Positions 19,597 through 28,804 are shown, counted from the first letter of the stretch. The stretch: 64,000 nt of DNA from Streptomyces fulvoviolaceus (GCF_000718165.1 NZ_JOEY01000001.1:326260-390259), one strand, 5' to 3'. Numbers and translations: made by a program. Notes: generated from the letters alone by a model not told the origin.

Positions 19597-20715
19597 ATGG
19601 AAATTCTCTGGGTCCTGATGGCGCTGGTCATGCTGGGCTTCGTGCTGGTCCCGTTCCTGCGGCGCAGGCGCGGGATGATCGAACAGGTCGCGCCGGGCCA
19701 CCCGGACGGCGCGGACCCCGCGAACTACGGGTTCGCGCGGCAGGAGGAGCTGGACATCCGCATGCCCGGCCCCGACCAGGACCTGCTGGACGTCCTGGAC
19801 CTGGTGCAGCGCACCCAGGACTACAAGGCGGCCGCGCAGCTGCTGGCCGGCACCGGTGCGGAGGGCGAGCTGCGCTGGCAGCGTGTGCAGGCCTTCGCCG
19901 GTGCCGCCTCGCTGGAGCTGCGGCAGCGGCCCGGCGGGGTCAGCGAGACGCCGGGCGGGCAGTGGCTCAGGGTGTGGCGGGCCGAGGCGCCCAAGGACGC
20001 GGGCGGTGCGGCCGTACACGCGGAGTTCCTGGTGCAGCAGGCGTGGCGGACGTCGACGCCCGGCACGGACGAGTTCCGGATCATCATGGAGGAGGCGAGG
20101 TCGGCGTGCGGCGACGCGGCGCTGCTGGCCCCCGGTGACCCGATCCCGTACCTCGTCGAGCTCTCAGTGGCGCGCGGACTGGCCTACACCCAGCCGGAGT
20201 TCGAGCAGCTGTGGCTGAAGATCCTGGACCGCGCCCCGGCCCACATGGGGGCGCATCTGGCCGCCCTCCACTACTGGTGCGAGAAGTGGCACGGCTCGCG
20301 TGCGCAGGCGTACCAGTTCGCGGAGGCCGCGGCCGCCCGGGCCCCGCACGGCTCCCTGCTCGCCGCCATGCCGCTCTTCGCGGTCTTCGAGCACCTGCCC
20401 GAGGTGAACCTGGTCAGCGGCTTCTACCAGAGCGAGGTCGTGACGAAGGCGATCCACGGCGCGCTCCACGCCGTCCACTCGGCCCGCGCCGACGACCCGA
20501 TGCTGGCCCACGTCCGCCACCTGCTGGTCTTCTTCCTGGTGCGTGCCGAGCGCTGGGCCGAGGCGATGGGCCAGCTCATACACATCGACGGCCATGTGGG
20601 CGCCCTGCCCTGGACGCTGTCCGCCGACCCGGCCGCCGAGTTCGCGGTCTACCGGGCCCTGGCGGTGGCGGGGTACGAGGCGAACGGCGGCAGCCCGGCC
20701 ACGCTCCTTCACTGA
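19597..20715 (+). CDS. Membrane-anchored helical-repeat protein, paralogue A
   Basis: A 372-aa protein: an N-terminal TM helix (MEILWVLMALVMLGFVLVPFL), an RRRR stop-transfer, then a mostly helical domain. It shares clear blocks with the protein at 22512-23621, including DRAPxHxxAHxxALxYWCxKWxGS, HVxxVRHLLxxxL and DGxVxxLPW. The two flank a membrane metalloprotease and all three run in one direction. No named domain is recognised; DUF4034-like helical repeats are a possibility. It may be an accessory or substrate protein of the protease. Confidence 0.75.
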   Translation: MEILWVLMALVMLGFVLVPFLRRRRGMIEQVAPGHPDGADPANYGFARQEELDIRMPGPDQDLLDVLDLVQRTQDYKAAAQLLAGTGAEGELRWQRVQAFAGAASLELRQRPGGVSETPGGQWLRVWRAEAPKDAGGAAVHAEFLVQQAWRTSTPGTDEFRIIMEEARSACGDAALLAPGDPIPYLVELSVARGLAYTQPEFEQLWLKILDRAPAHMGAHLAALHYWCEKWHGSRAQAYQFAEAAAARAPHGSLLAAMPLFAVFEHLPEVNLVSGFYQSEVVTKAIHGALHAVHSARADDPMLAHVRHLLVFFLVRAERWAEAMGQLIHIDGHVGALPWTLSADPAAEFAVYRALAVAGYEANGGSPATLLH

Positions 20716-20834
20716 GGTCACAGGCCCCCACCAGGGCAGGCCTTGCTTCACGACGGACCGGTCGGCCATGCTCCGCCCTCACACCCGTGTTGGTCATGAG
20801 CACGTCTCGTACACCCGCCATGACCACCGGGGCC

Positions 20835-20876
20835 GTTCCGTGATCCTGTGATCCGTCCTGTGATCTGTCCTGTGGG
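20835..20876 (+). repeat. Short direct repeats upstream of the M48 gene
   Basis: The segment contains three consecutive imperfect copies of a ~13-bp unit (TCCTGTGATCyG type) directly before the ribosome site of the M48 protease gene. They could bind a regulator or be simple slippage. Confidence 0.5.
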
Positions 20877-20889
20877 GGGACTCTGCCCA

Positions 20890-22515
20890 ATGGGCGCGAC
20901 TCTGCGCGCTGTACGCGCTCTCGTGCTGCTCGCCGGCTTCTATCTGCTCGGCGTGGTCCTGCTGGCGGTGCTCGTCGGCATCGACTGGCTGCTGTACCGG
21001 TACGCACCGGCCAGTCTCGCGGCGAAGCTGTACCTCGTCTCCGTACTCCTGGCGATCCCGGTGGTCCGCGGCCTGTTCATGCTGCGCACCCCGCGCGAGG
21101 AGGAAACGGCGGGCCTGCCCGCCACAGAGGCCGACGAGCCCGAACTCTGGCGCACCGTAAGGGAGTTGGCCGAGCAGGTCGGCACCCGCGCCCCGTCCCG
21201 CATCCTGCTGACGGCCGACGTCAACGCCGCCGTGGCCGAGGACGCCCGGCTGCTCGGCCTGCTGCCCGGCCCGCGCCGCCTGTACCTCGGCGTACCGCTG
21301 CTGCAGGGCCTGTCCGAGGCCCAGTTGCGGGCGGTCCTGGCCCATGAACTGGGCCATTACTCGAACTCCGACACCCGCCTGGCCGCCCTCACCGTGCGCG
21401 GCCGCGCCCAGGTCCTGCGCACCATCACGCACTTCGAGCAGCGGGCCGACAAGAGCGCGGCGCGCGAGCAGGCCCGGCAGGAGAAGAAGAACGCCAAGGC
21501 CGAGGCGAAGGGCAAGCAGGCCAAGGAGGTCGACCCCGGCCACGCGGGCGTGACGTACCGGATGATGGCGAAGATCTACATCACCTACGCCAAGCTGTAC
21601 TTCCGCGCCACGCTCTCCGTCTCCCGCCGCCAGGAGTACGCCGCCGACGCCGCTGCCGCCCGCATCGCCGGACGCGACGCCACCGCGGCCGCCCTGCGCG
21701 AGATCCCGGTGCTGGACGCCTCGTTCGGGTTCTACATGAACTGCTACGCGACCCTGGGATCGGGCTCGGAGCTGCTGCCGCCGCGCGGCGAGGTGTTCGG
21801 CGGCTTCGGCCGGATGCTGAGCGCCCGGCAACTCGAACTCGCCGGGATGCGCACGGAGCTGCCGACGGAGCCTTCGTCGCCGTACGACTCGCATCCGCCG
21901 ATCGCCGACCGGGTCCGCCGTATCGAGGAACTCCCCGACGACGGACGCGCGGACGAGGCCCGGGGCGCGGCCCTCGACCTCCTGTCCGACGCGCAGAACA
22001 CCCTGGTCGCCCTGGAAGACGTGGCCCTGACGGACGACGTACGGCGCTTCAGCCGCACCCGCGACTGGCAGGAGCTGCTCGATCGGACGATGGCCGAGTC
22101 GTTCGGCTCCGGCAGCACATCCCTGCACCGGGCCTACGTCATGTACACCAAGGACCAGCCGACGCTGCCCGCGCTGCTGAAGTTGATCGAGGACGGCCAG
22201 TTGTGGCAGCTCGCGAAGCGGCTGCCGCTGTCCGACGAGGCGGCCGCCGCGAACGGCCGCGCCTTCCGCGAGTTCGTACGCCCGACCCTGCACAGGTCGC
22301 TGATCAGCATGGCCCTGGCCGAGCTCAACGCCCGCTCGCTGCTGCGCTGGGAGTTCTCCTGGGAGCGGTCGGCGATCCCGCACCTGCCGCCGGCCCCCGA
22401 CGGCACCGAGACCGACCTCGCCGAGGTGGTCGCCCCGGCGGTCGCCGACGCCCCCGACACCGCCCCGCTGCGGGCGCTGCTCGCCAACGACTCCCAGCAC
22501 CGAGGTGCACTGTGA
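20890..22515 (+). CDS. M48-family membrane zinc metalloprotease
   Basis: About 541 aa from the ATG at 20890, preceded by GGGGGGA; a GTG at 20848 gives a 14-residue extension with no ribosome site. Two N-terminal TM segments (about 1-58), then the zinc site HELGH at residues 152-156 and a downstream glutamate region (RRQEYAADAAAARIAG) as third ligand. A Lys/Glu/Ala-rich charged insert (about 188-215) lies between them. M48/HtpX-like proteases act in membrane protein quality control. The stop overlaps the GTG of the following gene. It is sandwiched by two paralogous helical proteins. Confidence 0.88.
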   Translation: MGATLRAVRALVLLAGFYLLGVVLLAVLVGIDWLLYRYAPASLAAKLYLVSVLLAIPVVRGLFMLRTPREEETAGLPATEADEPELWRTVRELAEQVGTRAPSRILLTADVNAAVAEDARLLGLLPGPRRLYLGVPLLQGLSEAQLRAVLAHELGHYSNSDTRLAALTVRGRAQVLRTITHFEQRADKSAAREQARQEKKNAKAEAKGKQAKEVDPGHAGVTYRMMAKIYITYAKLYFRATLSVSRRQEYAADAAAARIAGRDATAAALREIPVLDASFGFYMNCYATLGSGSELLPPRGEVFGGFGRMLSARQLELAGMRTELPTEPSSPYDSHPPIADRVRRIEELPDDGRADEARGAALDLLSDAQNTLVALEDVALTDDVRRFSRTRDWQELLDRTMAESFGSGSTSLHRAYVMYTKDQPTLPALLKLIEDGQLWQLAKRLPLSDEAAAANGRAFREFVRPTLHRSLISMALAELNARSLLRWEFSWERSAIPHLPPAPDGTETDLAEVVAPAVADAPDTAPLRALLANDSQHRGAL

Positions 22516-23621
22516 TCATCCTCTGGGTCGTCCTGGCCCTCATCGGACTTCCCCTGCTCGCCCTGGGCCTGTACTTCCTCAAGGCCATCGTCCAGGGCGC
22601 GATCGAGGGATGGCGCGGGACGGACGACGACGCCGACGGGCCGTACGAACTGCCCGCCGCGGCCGCCGCCCTCGGGATGCTGCCGCCCGACCGGCAGAAC
22701 AAGGACTCCGCGGGGCCGGTCCCGGCCGCGCTCACCGCGGCGCTCGACGCGGCCAGGGCCGGCGACTGGCAGCCCGCCGCGGCCCTGCTGGACGCGACGG
22801 CCGCCGAGCGGGACTGGGAGTACCGCTCCGTCCACAGCTCATGGCTCGCGTCCGTCGCCGCCGAGGACGACACCTGGCTGCTGGCCTGGGAGGCCGCCCG
22901 CCCCGACGACCCGGGGGCCGCCCTGGTGCGGGCCCGCAGCACGGTGGCGCTGGCGGGGAACATCCGCGGTGCGCAGCGGGCGAAGCACACCACCGCCGAG
23001 CAGTTCGAGGGCTTCCACCGAGTGATGGCCCAGTCCCAGGAGCACCACGCCCGCGCGGTCGCGCTCGGTGTCGAGGGCGACCCGACGCCGTACAGCGCCC
23101 AGATCTCGACCGCGCTGGGCCTCGGCTATCCGCACGCCGAGATGGATCGCATCTGGAAGGAGATCACCGACCGCGCCCCGCACCACTTCTCGGCCCACTA
23201 CACGGCGCTGCAGTACTGGTGCGCCAAGTGGCGCGGCTCCGAGAAGCTGGCCCGCGACTTCGCGGCCGACGCCGCCGCGAAGGCGCCCCTGGGCAGCCTG
23301 ATGACGGTGTTCCCGCTGATCGCGCACTTCGAGCACGACGAGTCCGACTCGGCGGACGGCGACCGTACGCCCGAGATGCGGGCCCTGGTCGACGCGGCGC
23401 TCGCGGACGTGGCCGCCGCCGATCCGTCCCACCCGCACGTGGCGGAGGTGCGCCACCTGCTGGCGTACTACCTGTGCCTGCAGGACCGCGACGAGGCGGC
23501 CGTGGAGCAGTTCCGGCTGGTGGACGGGTACGTGGACTCGCTGCCCTGGAAGTACCGGGGTGATCCTGCGGGCGAGTACTGCCGGATGCGGGATCTGAGC
23601 CTGGCGAACGCGGCGGGCTGA
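22512..23621 (+). CDS. Membrane-anchored helical-repeat protein, paralogue B
   Basis: A 369-aa protein with a GTG start overlapping the protease stop (GTGA, 22512-22515). It has an N-terminal TM helix (about 1-27) and a soluble helical domain homologous to the protein at 19597-20715, with the shared [18 protein letters not shown] region and C-terminal [11 protein letters not shown]. It lacks the first protein's basic RRRR stop-transfer. Translational coupling to the M48 protease suggests they work together. Confidence 0.78.
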   Translation: MIILWVVLALIGLPLLALGLYFLKAIVQGAIEGWRGTDDDADGPYELPAAAAALGMLPPDRQNKDSAGPVPAALTAALDAARAGDWQPAAALLDATAAERDWEYRSVHSSWLASVAAEDDTWLLAWEAARPDDPGAALVRARSTVALAGNIRGAQRAKHTTAEQFEGFHRVMAQSQEHHARAVALGVEGDPTPYSAQISTALGLGYPHAEMDRIWKEITDRAPHHFSAHYTALQYWCAKWRGSEKLARDFAADAAAKAPLGSLMTVFPLIAHFEHDESDSADGDRTPEMRALVDAALADVAAADPSHPHVAEVRHLLAYYLCLQDRDEAAVEQFRLVDGYVDSLPWKYRGDPAGEYCRMRDLSLANAAG

Positions 23622-23634
23622 CCGGGGGTCTGGC

Positions 23635-23661
23635 GGAATCCGGGGCGGCGCGGAAACGTTG
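23635..23661 (+). promoter_or_regulatory. Sigma-R type promoter of msrA
   Basis: GGAAT at 23635-23639 and GTTG at 23658-23661 are separated by exactly 18 nt, matching the actinobacterial sigma-R (thiol-oxidative stress) consensus GGAAT-N18-GTT. It sits 47 nt before the msrA start. Methionine sulfoxide reductase is a known type of member of sigma-R regulons, so the site and gene fit. Confidence 0.72.
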
Positions 23662-23707
23662 TTCTCGCTGCCGCCCCCACGCTCGCCCGAACGAAGGAGC
23701 CCGCGTC

Positions 23708-24421
23708 ATGCTGTTCGGCCGTACGCCCGTCCTGCCCACCCCCGAGCAGGCGCTGAAGGGCCGCCCGGAGCCGGCGTTCACGGTCCCCGACCGCCACACC
23801 GTCCTCGGCACCCCGCTGCTCGGCCCCTACCCCGAGGGCTACGGGATCGCCGACTTCGGCCTCGGCTGCTTCTGGGGCGCCGAGCGCAAGTTCTGGCAGC
23901 TCCCGGTGGGCGTCTGGACCACCCTGGTCGGATACCAGGGCGGCCACACCGAGAACCCGATGTACGAGGAGGTCTGCTCGGGCCTGACGGGTCACACGGA
24001 GGCGGTCCGCGTCGTCTACGACCCCGCCTTGATCTCGTACGAACGCCTCCTGAAGACCTTCTGGGAGTCCCACGACCCCACCCAGGGCTTCCGCCAGGGC
24101 AACGACGTGGGCACCCAGTACCGCTCCGCGATCTACACCCACTCTCCCGAGCAGGCGGCGGTGGCCGAGGCCTCCCGAGAGGCCTACCAGAAGGTCCTGA
24201 CGGGCTCGGGCTACGGCACGATCACGACGGAGATCCTGCCGGTGGAGGGGCGGACCTTCTATGCGGCTGAGGGCTATCACCAGCAGTACTTGGACAAGAA
24301 CCCGGCCGGGTACTGCGGGATCGGCGGGACGGGGGTCAAGCTGAGTACCCCGTTCGAAACCAACTGGGGGGCGTCTTGCCCCACGGGGGTCGCGCCCGCG
24401 CCGGAGATCGCAGAACAGTAG
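23708..24421 (+). CDS. msrA: Peptide-methionine (S)-S-oxide reductase, copy 1
   Basis: A 237-aa protein with ATG at 23708 behind AAGGAG. It reduces methionine-S-sulfoxide in proteins; the catalytic Cys is C54 in GLGCFWGAE. The EGYHQQYL motif and a C-terminal resolving-cysteine region (GYCGIGGTG and ASCPTG) are present. The N-terminal ~45 residues are the actinobacterial extension. The C-terminus after GTGV is longer than the usual GTGVSCPxG end, with an inserted stretch. Degraded copies of this 3' end occur at about 24900 and 26340. A sigma-R promoter precedes it. A second msrA lies at 28292-28804. Confidence 0.94.
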   Translation: MLFGRTPVLPTPEQALKGRPEPAFTVPDRHTVLGTPLLGPYPEGYGIADFGLGCFWGAERKFWQLPVGVWTTLVGYQGGHTENPMYEEVCSGLTGHTEAVRVVYDPALISYERLLKTFWESHDPTQGFRQGNDVGTQYRSAIYTHSPEQAAVAEASREAYQKVLTGSGYGTITTEILPVEGRTFYAAEGYHQQYLDKNPAGYCGIGGTGVKLSTPFETNWGASCPTGVAPAPEIAEQ

Positions 24422-24870
24422 GTCTGCAACCTCGCGCCCACTGGAGCGGGTGTGCTGTCGGCTGCCAGGGGGCAAAGAGCAGCCGACTCGGCGGCTTAGG
24501 ACAGTGGTGGGGCGTCCTGGCCGGCGCACTCCTCATCGCAGCGTGGATCAATGAATCAGCAGGCCCAGCGGTGATCATCGCCCTGTCCGCGGCGGTCCTC
24601 CTCTGGTCCTTCTTCCAAGCTCCAGTGACCTGCGGGGCTCCAGTCAGGGGACGAGTCGATGGCTGCCGCAACAACGCGACCGGCATCCTCATGGGCTGCC
24701 ACATCCATCAGCACCGCTGGCAGAAACTCAAGTTGCTGATCGTCCGGCGGCGTGTGCGTGAGTTCTGCTCCGGACTGTTCTCAGACGGCAAGGCCGCCCT
24801 CGTCACACTCGCAGCAGCAGGCAGCTTCCTCTCAGGACCGGTGGCGCTCATACCTGGCGTCGCCGTCTGA
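24376..24870 (+). CDS. Hypothetical two-TM protein with CRNNATGxLxGC motif
   Basis: The frame runs from a TTG inside the msrA 3' end; the true start is unclear and may be the GTG near 24571. Seen: a hydrophobic region (about 45-75, [12 protein letters not shown] and [12 protein letters not shown]), a Cys-containing motif TCGAPV...[24 protein letters not shown], then a C-terminal hydrophobic segment ([21 protein letters not shown]). Proteins with this Cys/Asn motif followed by HxWQK occur in Streptomyces without known function. Codon use remains Streptomyces-like. It lies between msrA and a decayed copy of the msrA 3' end. Confidence 0.55.
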   Translation: MPHGGRARAGDRRTVGLQPRAHWSGCAVGCQGAKSSRLGGLGQWWGVLAGALLIAAWINESAGPAVIIALSAAVLLWSFFQAPVTCGAPVRGRVDGCRNNATGILMGCHIHQHRWQKLKLLIVRRRVREFCSGLFSDGKAALVTLAAAGSFLSGPVALIPGVAV

Positions 24871-24898
24871 AACAACGGGTCACCTGACAGCAGAGCCC

Positions 24899-24962
24899 CG
24901 CCGGGACGGGGGGCAAGCTGAGTGTTCGGGACGAACTGGGGGCGTGTTGCCGGCGGGCCTGA
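24899..24962 (+). pseudogene. Degraded copy of the msrA 3' end
   Basis: The stretch around CGGGACGGGG.CAAGCTGAGT matches msrA 24326-24346 with one mismatch. Then, after a ~5-nt deletion, GTTCG...AACTGGGG and GCGTnTTGCC match again, and the copy ends in a TGA at 24960-24962. In frame it reads GTGGKLS...LGACCRRA-stop, mirroring GTGVKLS...GASCPTG. It is a remnant, not a gene. It suggests duplication or insertion at the msrA 3' end. Confidence 0.65.
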
Positions 24963-25099
24963 TTGCAGTTCCGGAAGCTGTGGACGAGTGAGCGGCCGGT
25001 CCAGGGGCTTCTGCTTCAGCCCGGCGCACCTCGTATGACCAGGCATACAAGATGTCAGCAGTGATACCCATGTGCGTTGAGTCCCCATAAGGTGCATCC

Positions 25100-26215
25100 G
25101 TGACTGCCACGTTGAGTTCCACGAGAGCCCGGGCCGCGCTCCGCACATCGGCGCGGGTCTCCGGGGAGTTGCTGCTCATATTCCTGATGCTCGCGGTGGC
25201 CCTGTGGATCCTGGGCCGGATGTGGTCGGTCGTCTGGCCGCTCGTGATCGGCCTGCTGTTGACCACGCTGACCTGGCCACCGACTCGTTTCCTGCGGCGT
25301 CACGGGTGGAAACCCGCCCTCGCCGCGTCAGTCGTGACAGTGCTGTTCCTCCTGGTCGCCATGGGCGTCGTGGCACTGATCGCGGTACCGGTGGCATCGC
25401 AGTCCGGGGAACTGAGCGACGGTGTGTTCAAGGGCGTTCAGGAGTTGCGCGAGTGGGCCGCCGGGCCGCCGTTGAACATCGATGACGCGCAGATCAACAA
25501 GGCCTTCGACACCGCGGTCTCCCGCGCACAAGACGGTCTGGGCAACCTGGCGGGCGCTGTCGTCACGGGAGTGAGCACCGTGCTGAACGGTCTGGTCTCC
25601 GCCGTCCTGGCCCTCTTCCTGATGTTCTTCTTCCTCAAGGACGGCCCACGGTTCCTGCCGTGGCTCGCCCGTCAGCTGCCCGGTCGACTCGCCACCGACG
25701 TCCCGACCGTGGCCGCGCGCGGCTGGAACACCCTGGGCTCGTTCGTGCGCTCCCAGGCGGCTGTCGGCCTGCTCGACGCCGTCCTGATCGGCCTGGGTTT
25801 GTGGATCTTGGACGTACCCCTGGTGCTTCCCCTGGCCGTACTGACCTTCGTCACCGCGTTCGTGCCGATCATCGGTGCTCTGTTCGCCGGTCTCGTCGCG
25901 GTTCTTATCGCGCTGGTCTCCAACGGCCTGACGGACGCGCTGATCGTGCTGGCCATCATCGTGGTGGTGCAGCAGCTCGAGGGCAACGTGTTCCAGCCCA
26001 TGATCCAAAGCCGTGGGCTCGGCCTCCACGCGGCCGTGATCCTGCTGGCGGTGACATTGGGCGGCAGTCTGGCCGGCATCGTGGGGAGTCTGCTCGCGGT
26101 ACCGGTCGCCGCGCTGATCGCGGTGGTCTGGGGCTACGTGCGTGAGCAGCTCCGCGAACCGTCCCAGGGTCCGGGGACCGACGGCCTGGACACCGGCGAC
26201 CCCGTCCCGTCCTAG
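25100..26215 (+). CDS. AI-2E family transporter (YdiK/PerM-like permease)
   Basis: A 371-aa protein with a GTG start at 25100. It has paired N-terminal TM segments (about 22-55), another at 72-95, an exposed loop (about 100-150), then four to five TM segments with the family motifs LALFLMFFFLKDG, FVTAFVPIIGALFAG and VVVQQLEGNVFQPMIQ. This matches the AI-2E/PerM family of putative exporters, whose substrates are mostly unknown. It lies between two remnants of the msrA 3' end. Confidence 0.9.
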   Translation: MTATLSSTRARAALRTSARVSGELLLIFLMLAVALWILGRMWSVVWPLVIGLLLTTLTWPPTRFLRRHGWKPALAASVVTVLFLLVAMGVVALIAVPVASQSGELSDGVFKGVQELREWAAGPPLNIDDAQINKAFDTAVSRAQDGLGNLAGAVVTGVSTVLNGLVSAVLALFLMFFFLKDGPRFLPWLARQLPGRLATDVPTVAARGWNTLGSFVRSQAAVGLLDAVLIGLGLWILDVPLVLPLAVLTFVTAFVPIIGALFAGLVAVLIALVSNGLTDALIVLAIIVVVQQLEGNVFQPMIQSRGLGLHAAVILLAVTLGGSLAGIVGSLLAVPVAALIAVVWGYVREQLREPSQGPGTDGLDTGDPVPS

Positions 26216-26523
26216 GCATGTGCGGGTGGGTGCGGCTCCGTCGCCGTCTCCGCCGGCTGGTGATTTGTCCATCTACATGGCTGAGAGGCCGCTCCGCCCG
26301 ACCACCAGCTCGAACGCATGGGTCACATGGCAGCACAGGCTCGCCGGGACGGGGGTCTCGTGCCCGATCGGTGTGGCCAAGGCGGATGGCTGACCGCAGG
26401 TGTTCGGCTCGTACGTTCCCTCCGCTGAGCCCTGAAGACCCGCGCAGGTGCGAATCCGTCCGGTGAGCCGTTGACCTTGACACGGTGACAAGGCTTTCAC
26501 TGCTTGCCGAGGAGGTGGTCTCG
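26216..26523. other. Gap with a second msrA-tail remnant
   Basis: No intact gene is seen. At about 26340-26393 one frame reads LAGTGVSCPIGVAKADG-stop, which matches the usual C-terminal end of actinobacterial MsrA (GTGVSCPxG). The DNA shares CGGGACGGGGGTC with msrA 24326-24338. It is shorter than the first remnant and could be coincidence with a GC-rich motif, but it has the same stop-proximal position. Nothing else is recognised in the gap. Confidence 0.45.
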
Positions 26524-27198
26524 GTGACCATGACGGGACAGGACGCAGATGCGATACGGGTGCTCCAGGGCAGCCTGGAGGACGGCCGTTCGTCCGTGCG
26601 GCTGCGGGCGGCTCTGGCGGTCGGCACGGCGCCGGATCCGCGCTTCGTCGGCAAGCTCGTCGAGCGATGCGCGGTCGAGCCCGAGTTCTTCGTCCGGGAC
26701 ATGCTGACCTGGGCGCTCACCCGCCACCCGGTGTCCATGACGCTCCCCGCGCTGCTCCGCGAAGTCCGCTCGGAGCGTGCGCAGGCGCGGAGCCAGGCGT
26801 TGCACACGCTGTCCAAGATCGGGGACCGGCGGGCGTGGCCGGCGATCACGCGGGCGCTCCTGGCCGACGCCGACGACGAGGTGGCGCGGAGCGCCTGGCG
26901 GGCCGCGGTCGTGCTCGTGCCGGAGGGCGAGGAGTCCGGGTTGGCCGCGGTGCTGGCGACGCAGCTCGGGCGAGGTGAGCGGGAGACGCAGTTGAGTCTC
27001 AGCCGGGCGCTGGTCGCGTTGGGTGAGGTCGTTCTGTCGGCTCTGCGTGCTGCGACGACGGCCACCGACCGGCGTGTGCGCACGCACGCGCTCGCCACGG
27101 AACGGCTGCTGCGCGACCCTGATGCCGGATTCGAGTTCGCGATCGAGGAGGCGAAGCGCGTGGTGGCCCTCGGTGGGTCCGGCCAGGAGGGACGATAG
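26524..27198 (+). CDS. HEAT-repeat protein
   Basis: About 224 aa from the GTG at 26524, with GGAGG at 26511-26515 (8-nt spacing); the ATG at 26530 is an alternative. The whole protein is helical pairs of HEAT/PBS-lyase type (SSVRLRAALAVG, ARSQALHTLSKIGDRRAWPAI, DEVARSAWRAAV). No catalytic domain is present, so it is probably a protein-binding scaffold. The gene ends 3 nt before a MerR-HEAT fusion gene, and the two are surely one operon. The repeat style is shared with the partner. Confidence 0.8.
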   Translation: MTMTGQDADAIRVLQGSLEDGRSSVRLRAALAVGTAPDPRFVGKLVERCAVEPEFFVRDMLTWALTRHPVSMTLPALLREVRSERAQARSQALHTLSKIGDRRAWPAITRALLADADDEVARSAWRAAVVLVPEGEESGLAAVLATQLGRGERETQLSLSRALVALGEVVLSALRAATTATDRRVRTHALATERLLRDPDAGFEFAIEEAKRVVALGGSGQEGR

Positions 27199-27201
27199 GA
27201 C

Positions 27202-28254
27202 GTGTTGATCGGTGAGGTGGCGCGGCGGTCCGGGGTCAGCGCCCGCATGCTCAGGCATTACGAGTCGCTCGGGCTGCTGCGGCCTTCGGGTCGTACGGGC
27301 TCCGGCTATCGGGAGTACTCCGGCGAGGACATCCGGCGGATCTTCCACATCGAGAGCCTGCGGTCGCTGGGACTGTCGCTGCGTGAGATCGGACGCGCGC
27401 TCGACGATCCCGGCTTCACGCCCTCGGCGCTCGTCGACGACCTCATCCGCCAGACACGCGAACGCATCGCGGCCGAGACCGAGTTGCTCACGCGGCTCCG
27501 CCGGATCGATGCCGCGGAACCCGCCGGCTGGGAGGACGTCCTCCAAGTCGTCGCAGTCCTCCAGGCGCTGGGGTCGAAGAGCGCTGCCGCGCGCCAGCGT
27601 GCGGCCCTCTCTTCAGCCGGCGAATTGCCGGTGGAGGCCCTGGTCGAGGCGGTGCTCAGGGAGACGGACCCGAACGTCGCCGGAGCCCTTCGATGGGCGC
27701 TGGCGCGATCGGGCGACGGCGGCACGGCACTGCTGGCGAAGGGCCTCGCCTCACCGGTGGCCGCGGTGCGCGAACGTGCCGTTCGGTCCCTCGCCGAGAT
27801 GCCCGGTGACGAGACCACCGCCCTGCTGCGGGACGCCCTCGCGGACCCCGATGCCGTGATCCGCGGCCATGCGGCGCTGGCCCTCGGGACGCGTGGAGTC
27901 GCCGATGCGATCCCGGCGCTCATCGACATGATCGTAGAGGGAAGGAACGACACCGATGCGGCCGATGCACTGAGCATGCTGGCGAGCGACACCGCGACGG
28001 CGGATCAGATCGCCGGCGGGCTCGTCGACCGCCTGGCCCACGAGACCACTGAAACCACTGAACCCACCGCACCCACCGCACCCACCGCACCCACCGCACC
28101 CACAGAAGCCCCTGCACGCGTACGCCTCACCCAGGCGCTGGCGGACATCCCCGGGAGCACGGCTTCATGTGCCCTCGTGGAGCTGTCGCAGGACGGGGAC
28201 CGCGCCGTCGCGCTGACTGCGACGTACCTGCTTCAGCTACGCGACGCACGGTGA
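27202..28254 (+). CDS. MerR-family regulator fused to HEAT repeats
   Basis: A 350-aa protein with a GTG start. Residues 1-70 are a MerR winged helix (LIGEVARRSGVSARMLRHYESLGLL, SGYREY, RSLGLSLREIG), followed by the dimerising coiled coil (about 75-110). Residues about 120-270 are HEAT-like repeats (AVRERAVRSLAEMPGDETTALLRDAL and later units) in place of a usual small ligand domain. A Thr-Pro-Ala linker from a 9-bp tandem repeat (about 282-301) precedes the last helices. The effector is unknown; regulation through the adjacent HEAT protein is a reasonable guess. Confidence 0.85.
   Translation: MLIGEVARRSGVSARMLRHYESLGLLRPSGRTGSGYREYSGEDIRRIFHIESLRSLGLSLREIGRALDDPGFTPSALVDDLIRQTRERIAAETELLTRLRRIDAAEPAGWEDVLQVVAVLQALGSKSAAARQRAALSSAGELPVEALVEAVLRETDPNVAGALRWALARSGDGGTALLAKGLASPVAAVRERAVRSLAEMPGDETTALLRDALADPDAVIRGHAALALGTRGVADAIPALIDMIVEGRNDTDAADALSMLASDTATADQIAGGLVDRLAHETTETTEPTAPTAPTAPTAPTEAPARVRLTQALADIPGSTASCALVELSQDGDRAVALTATYLLQLRDAR
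28045..28107 (+). repeat. 9-bp tandem repeat encoding TPx linker
   Basis: Two copies of ACCACTGAA are followed by four perfect copies of CCCACCGCA (28063-28098) and a half-copy, in frame in the MerR-HEAT gene. It encodes a Thr-Pro-Thr-Ala linker. Copy number is likely to vary between strains. Confidence 0.85.
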
Positions 28255-28291
28255 CGGATCTCTCCTGGGGTGCCGCACAAGCGGCCGGCCG

Positions 28292-28804
28292 TCAGCCCTC
28301 CGCGCGGGCCGGCAGCCGCCATCCCGGGCGCGGGAAGTGGCAGGTGTAGCCGTCCGGGTAGCGCTGCAGGTAATCCTGATGCTCGGGCTCGGCCTCCCAG
28401 AAGGGGCCCACCGGCTCCACCTCGGTGACGACCTTGCCCGGCCACAGGCCAGAAGCGTCCACATCCGCGATCGTGTCCTCGGCGATCCGCTTCTGCTCGT
28501 CATCCACGTAGTAGATCGCCGAGCGGTAGCTGAGGCCGATGTCGTTGCCCTGGCGGTCCTTGGTGCTCGGGTCGTGGATCTGGAAGAAGAACTCCAGGAG
28601 CGCGCGGAAGTCGGTCTTGGCCGGATCGAAAAGGATCTCGATGGCCTCCGCGTGCGTGCCGTGGTTGCGGTACGTCGCGTTCGGCACGTCACCCCCGGTG
28701 TATCCCACCCGGGTCGCCGTCACGCCCGGAAGTCGGCGGATCAGCTCCTCCATCCCCCAGAAGCATCCGCCCGCCAGCACGGCCCTCTGCGTCTGCGCAG
28801 CCAT
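28292..28804 (-). CDS. msrA: Peptide-methionine (S)-S-oxide reductase, copy 2
   Basis: About 170 aa from the ATG at 28804 ([17 protein letters not shown]); the longer frame to 28867 has no ribosome-site support. The catalytic Cys is C14 in GGCFWG, followed by TRVGYTGGD and the [11 protein letters not shown] motif. It lacks the N-terminal extension and the GTGVSCP-type tail of copy 1, so it is a different MsrA subfamily rather than a recent duplicate. It has no sigma-R-like promoter that I can see. Confidence 0.92.
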   Translation of the reverse strand: MAAQTQRAVLAGGCFWGMEELIRRLPGVTATRVGYTGGDVPNATYRNHGTHAEAIEILFDPAKTDFRALLEFFFQIHDPSTKDRQGNDIGLSYRSAIYYVDDEQKRIAEDTIADVDASGLWPGKVVTEVEPVGPFWEAEPEHQDYLQRYPDGYTCHFPRPGWRLPARAEG

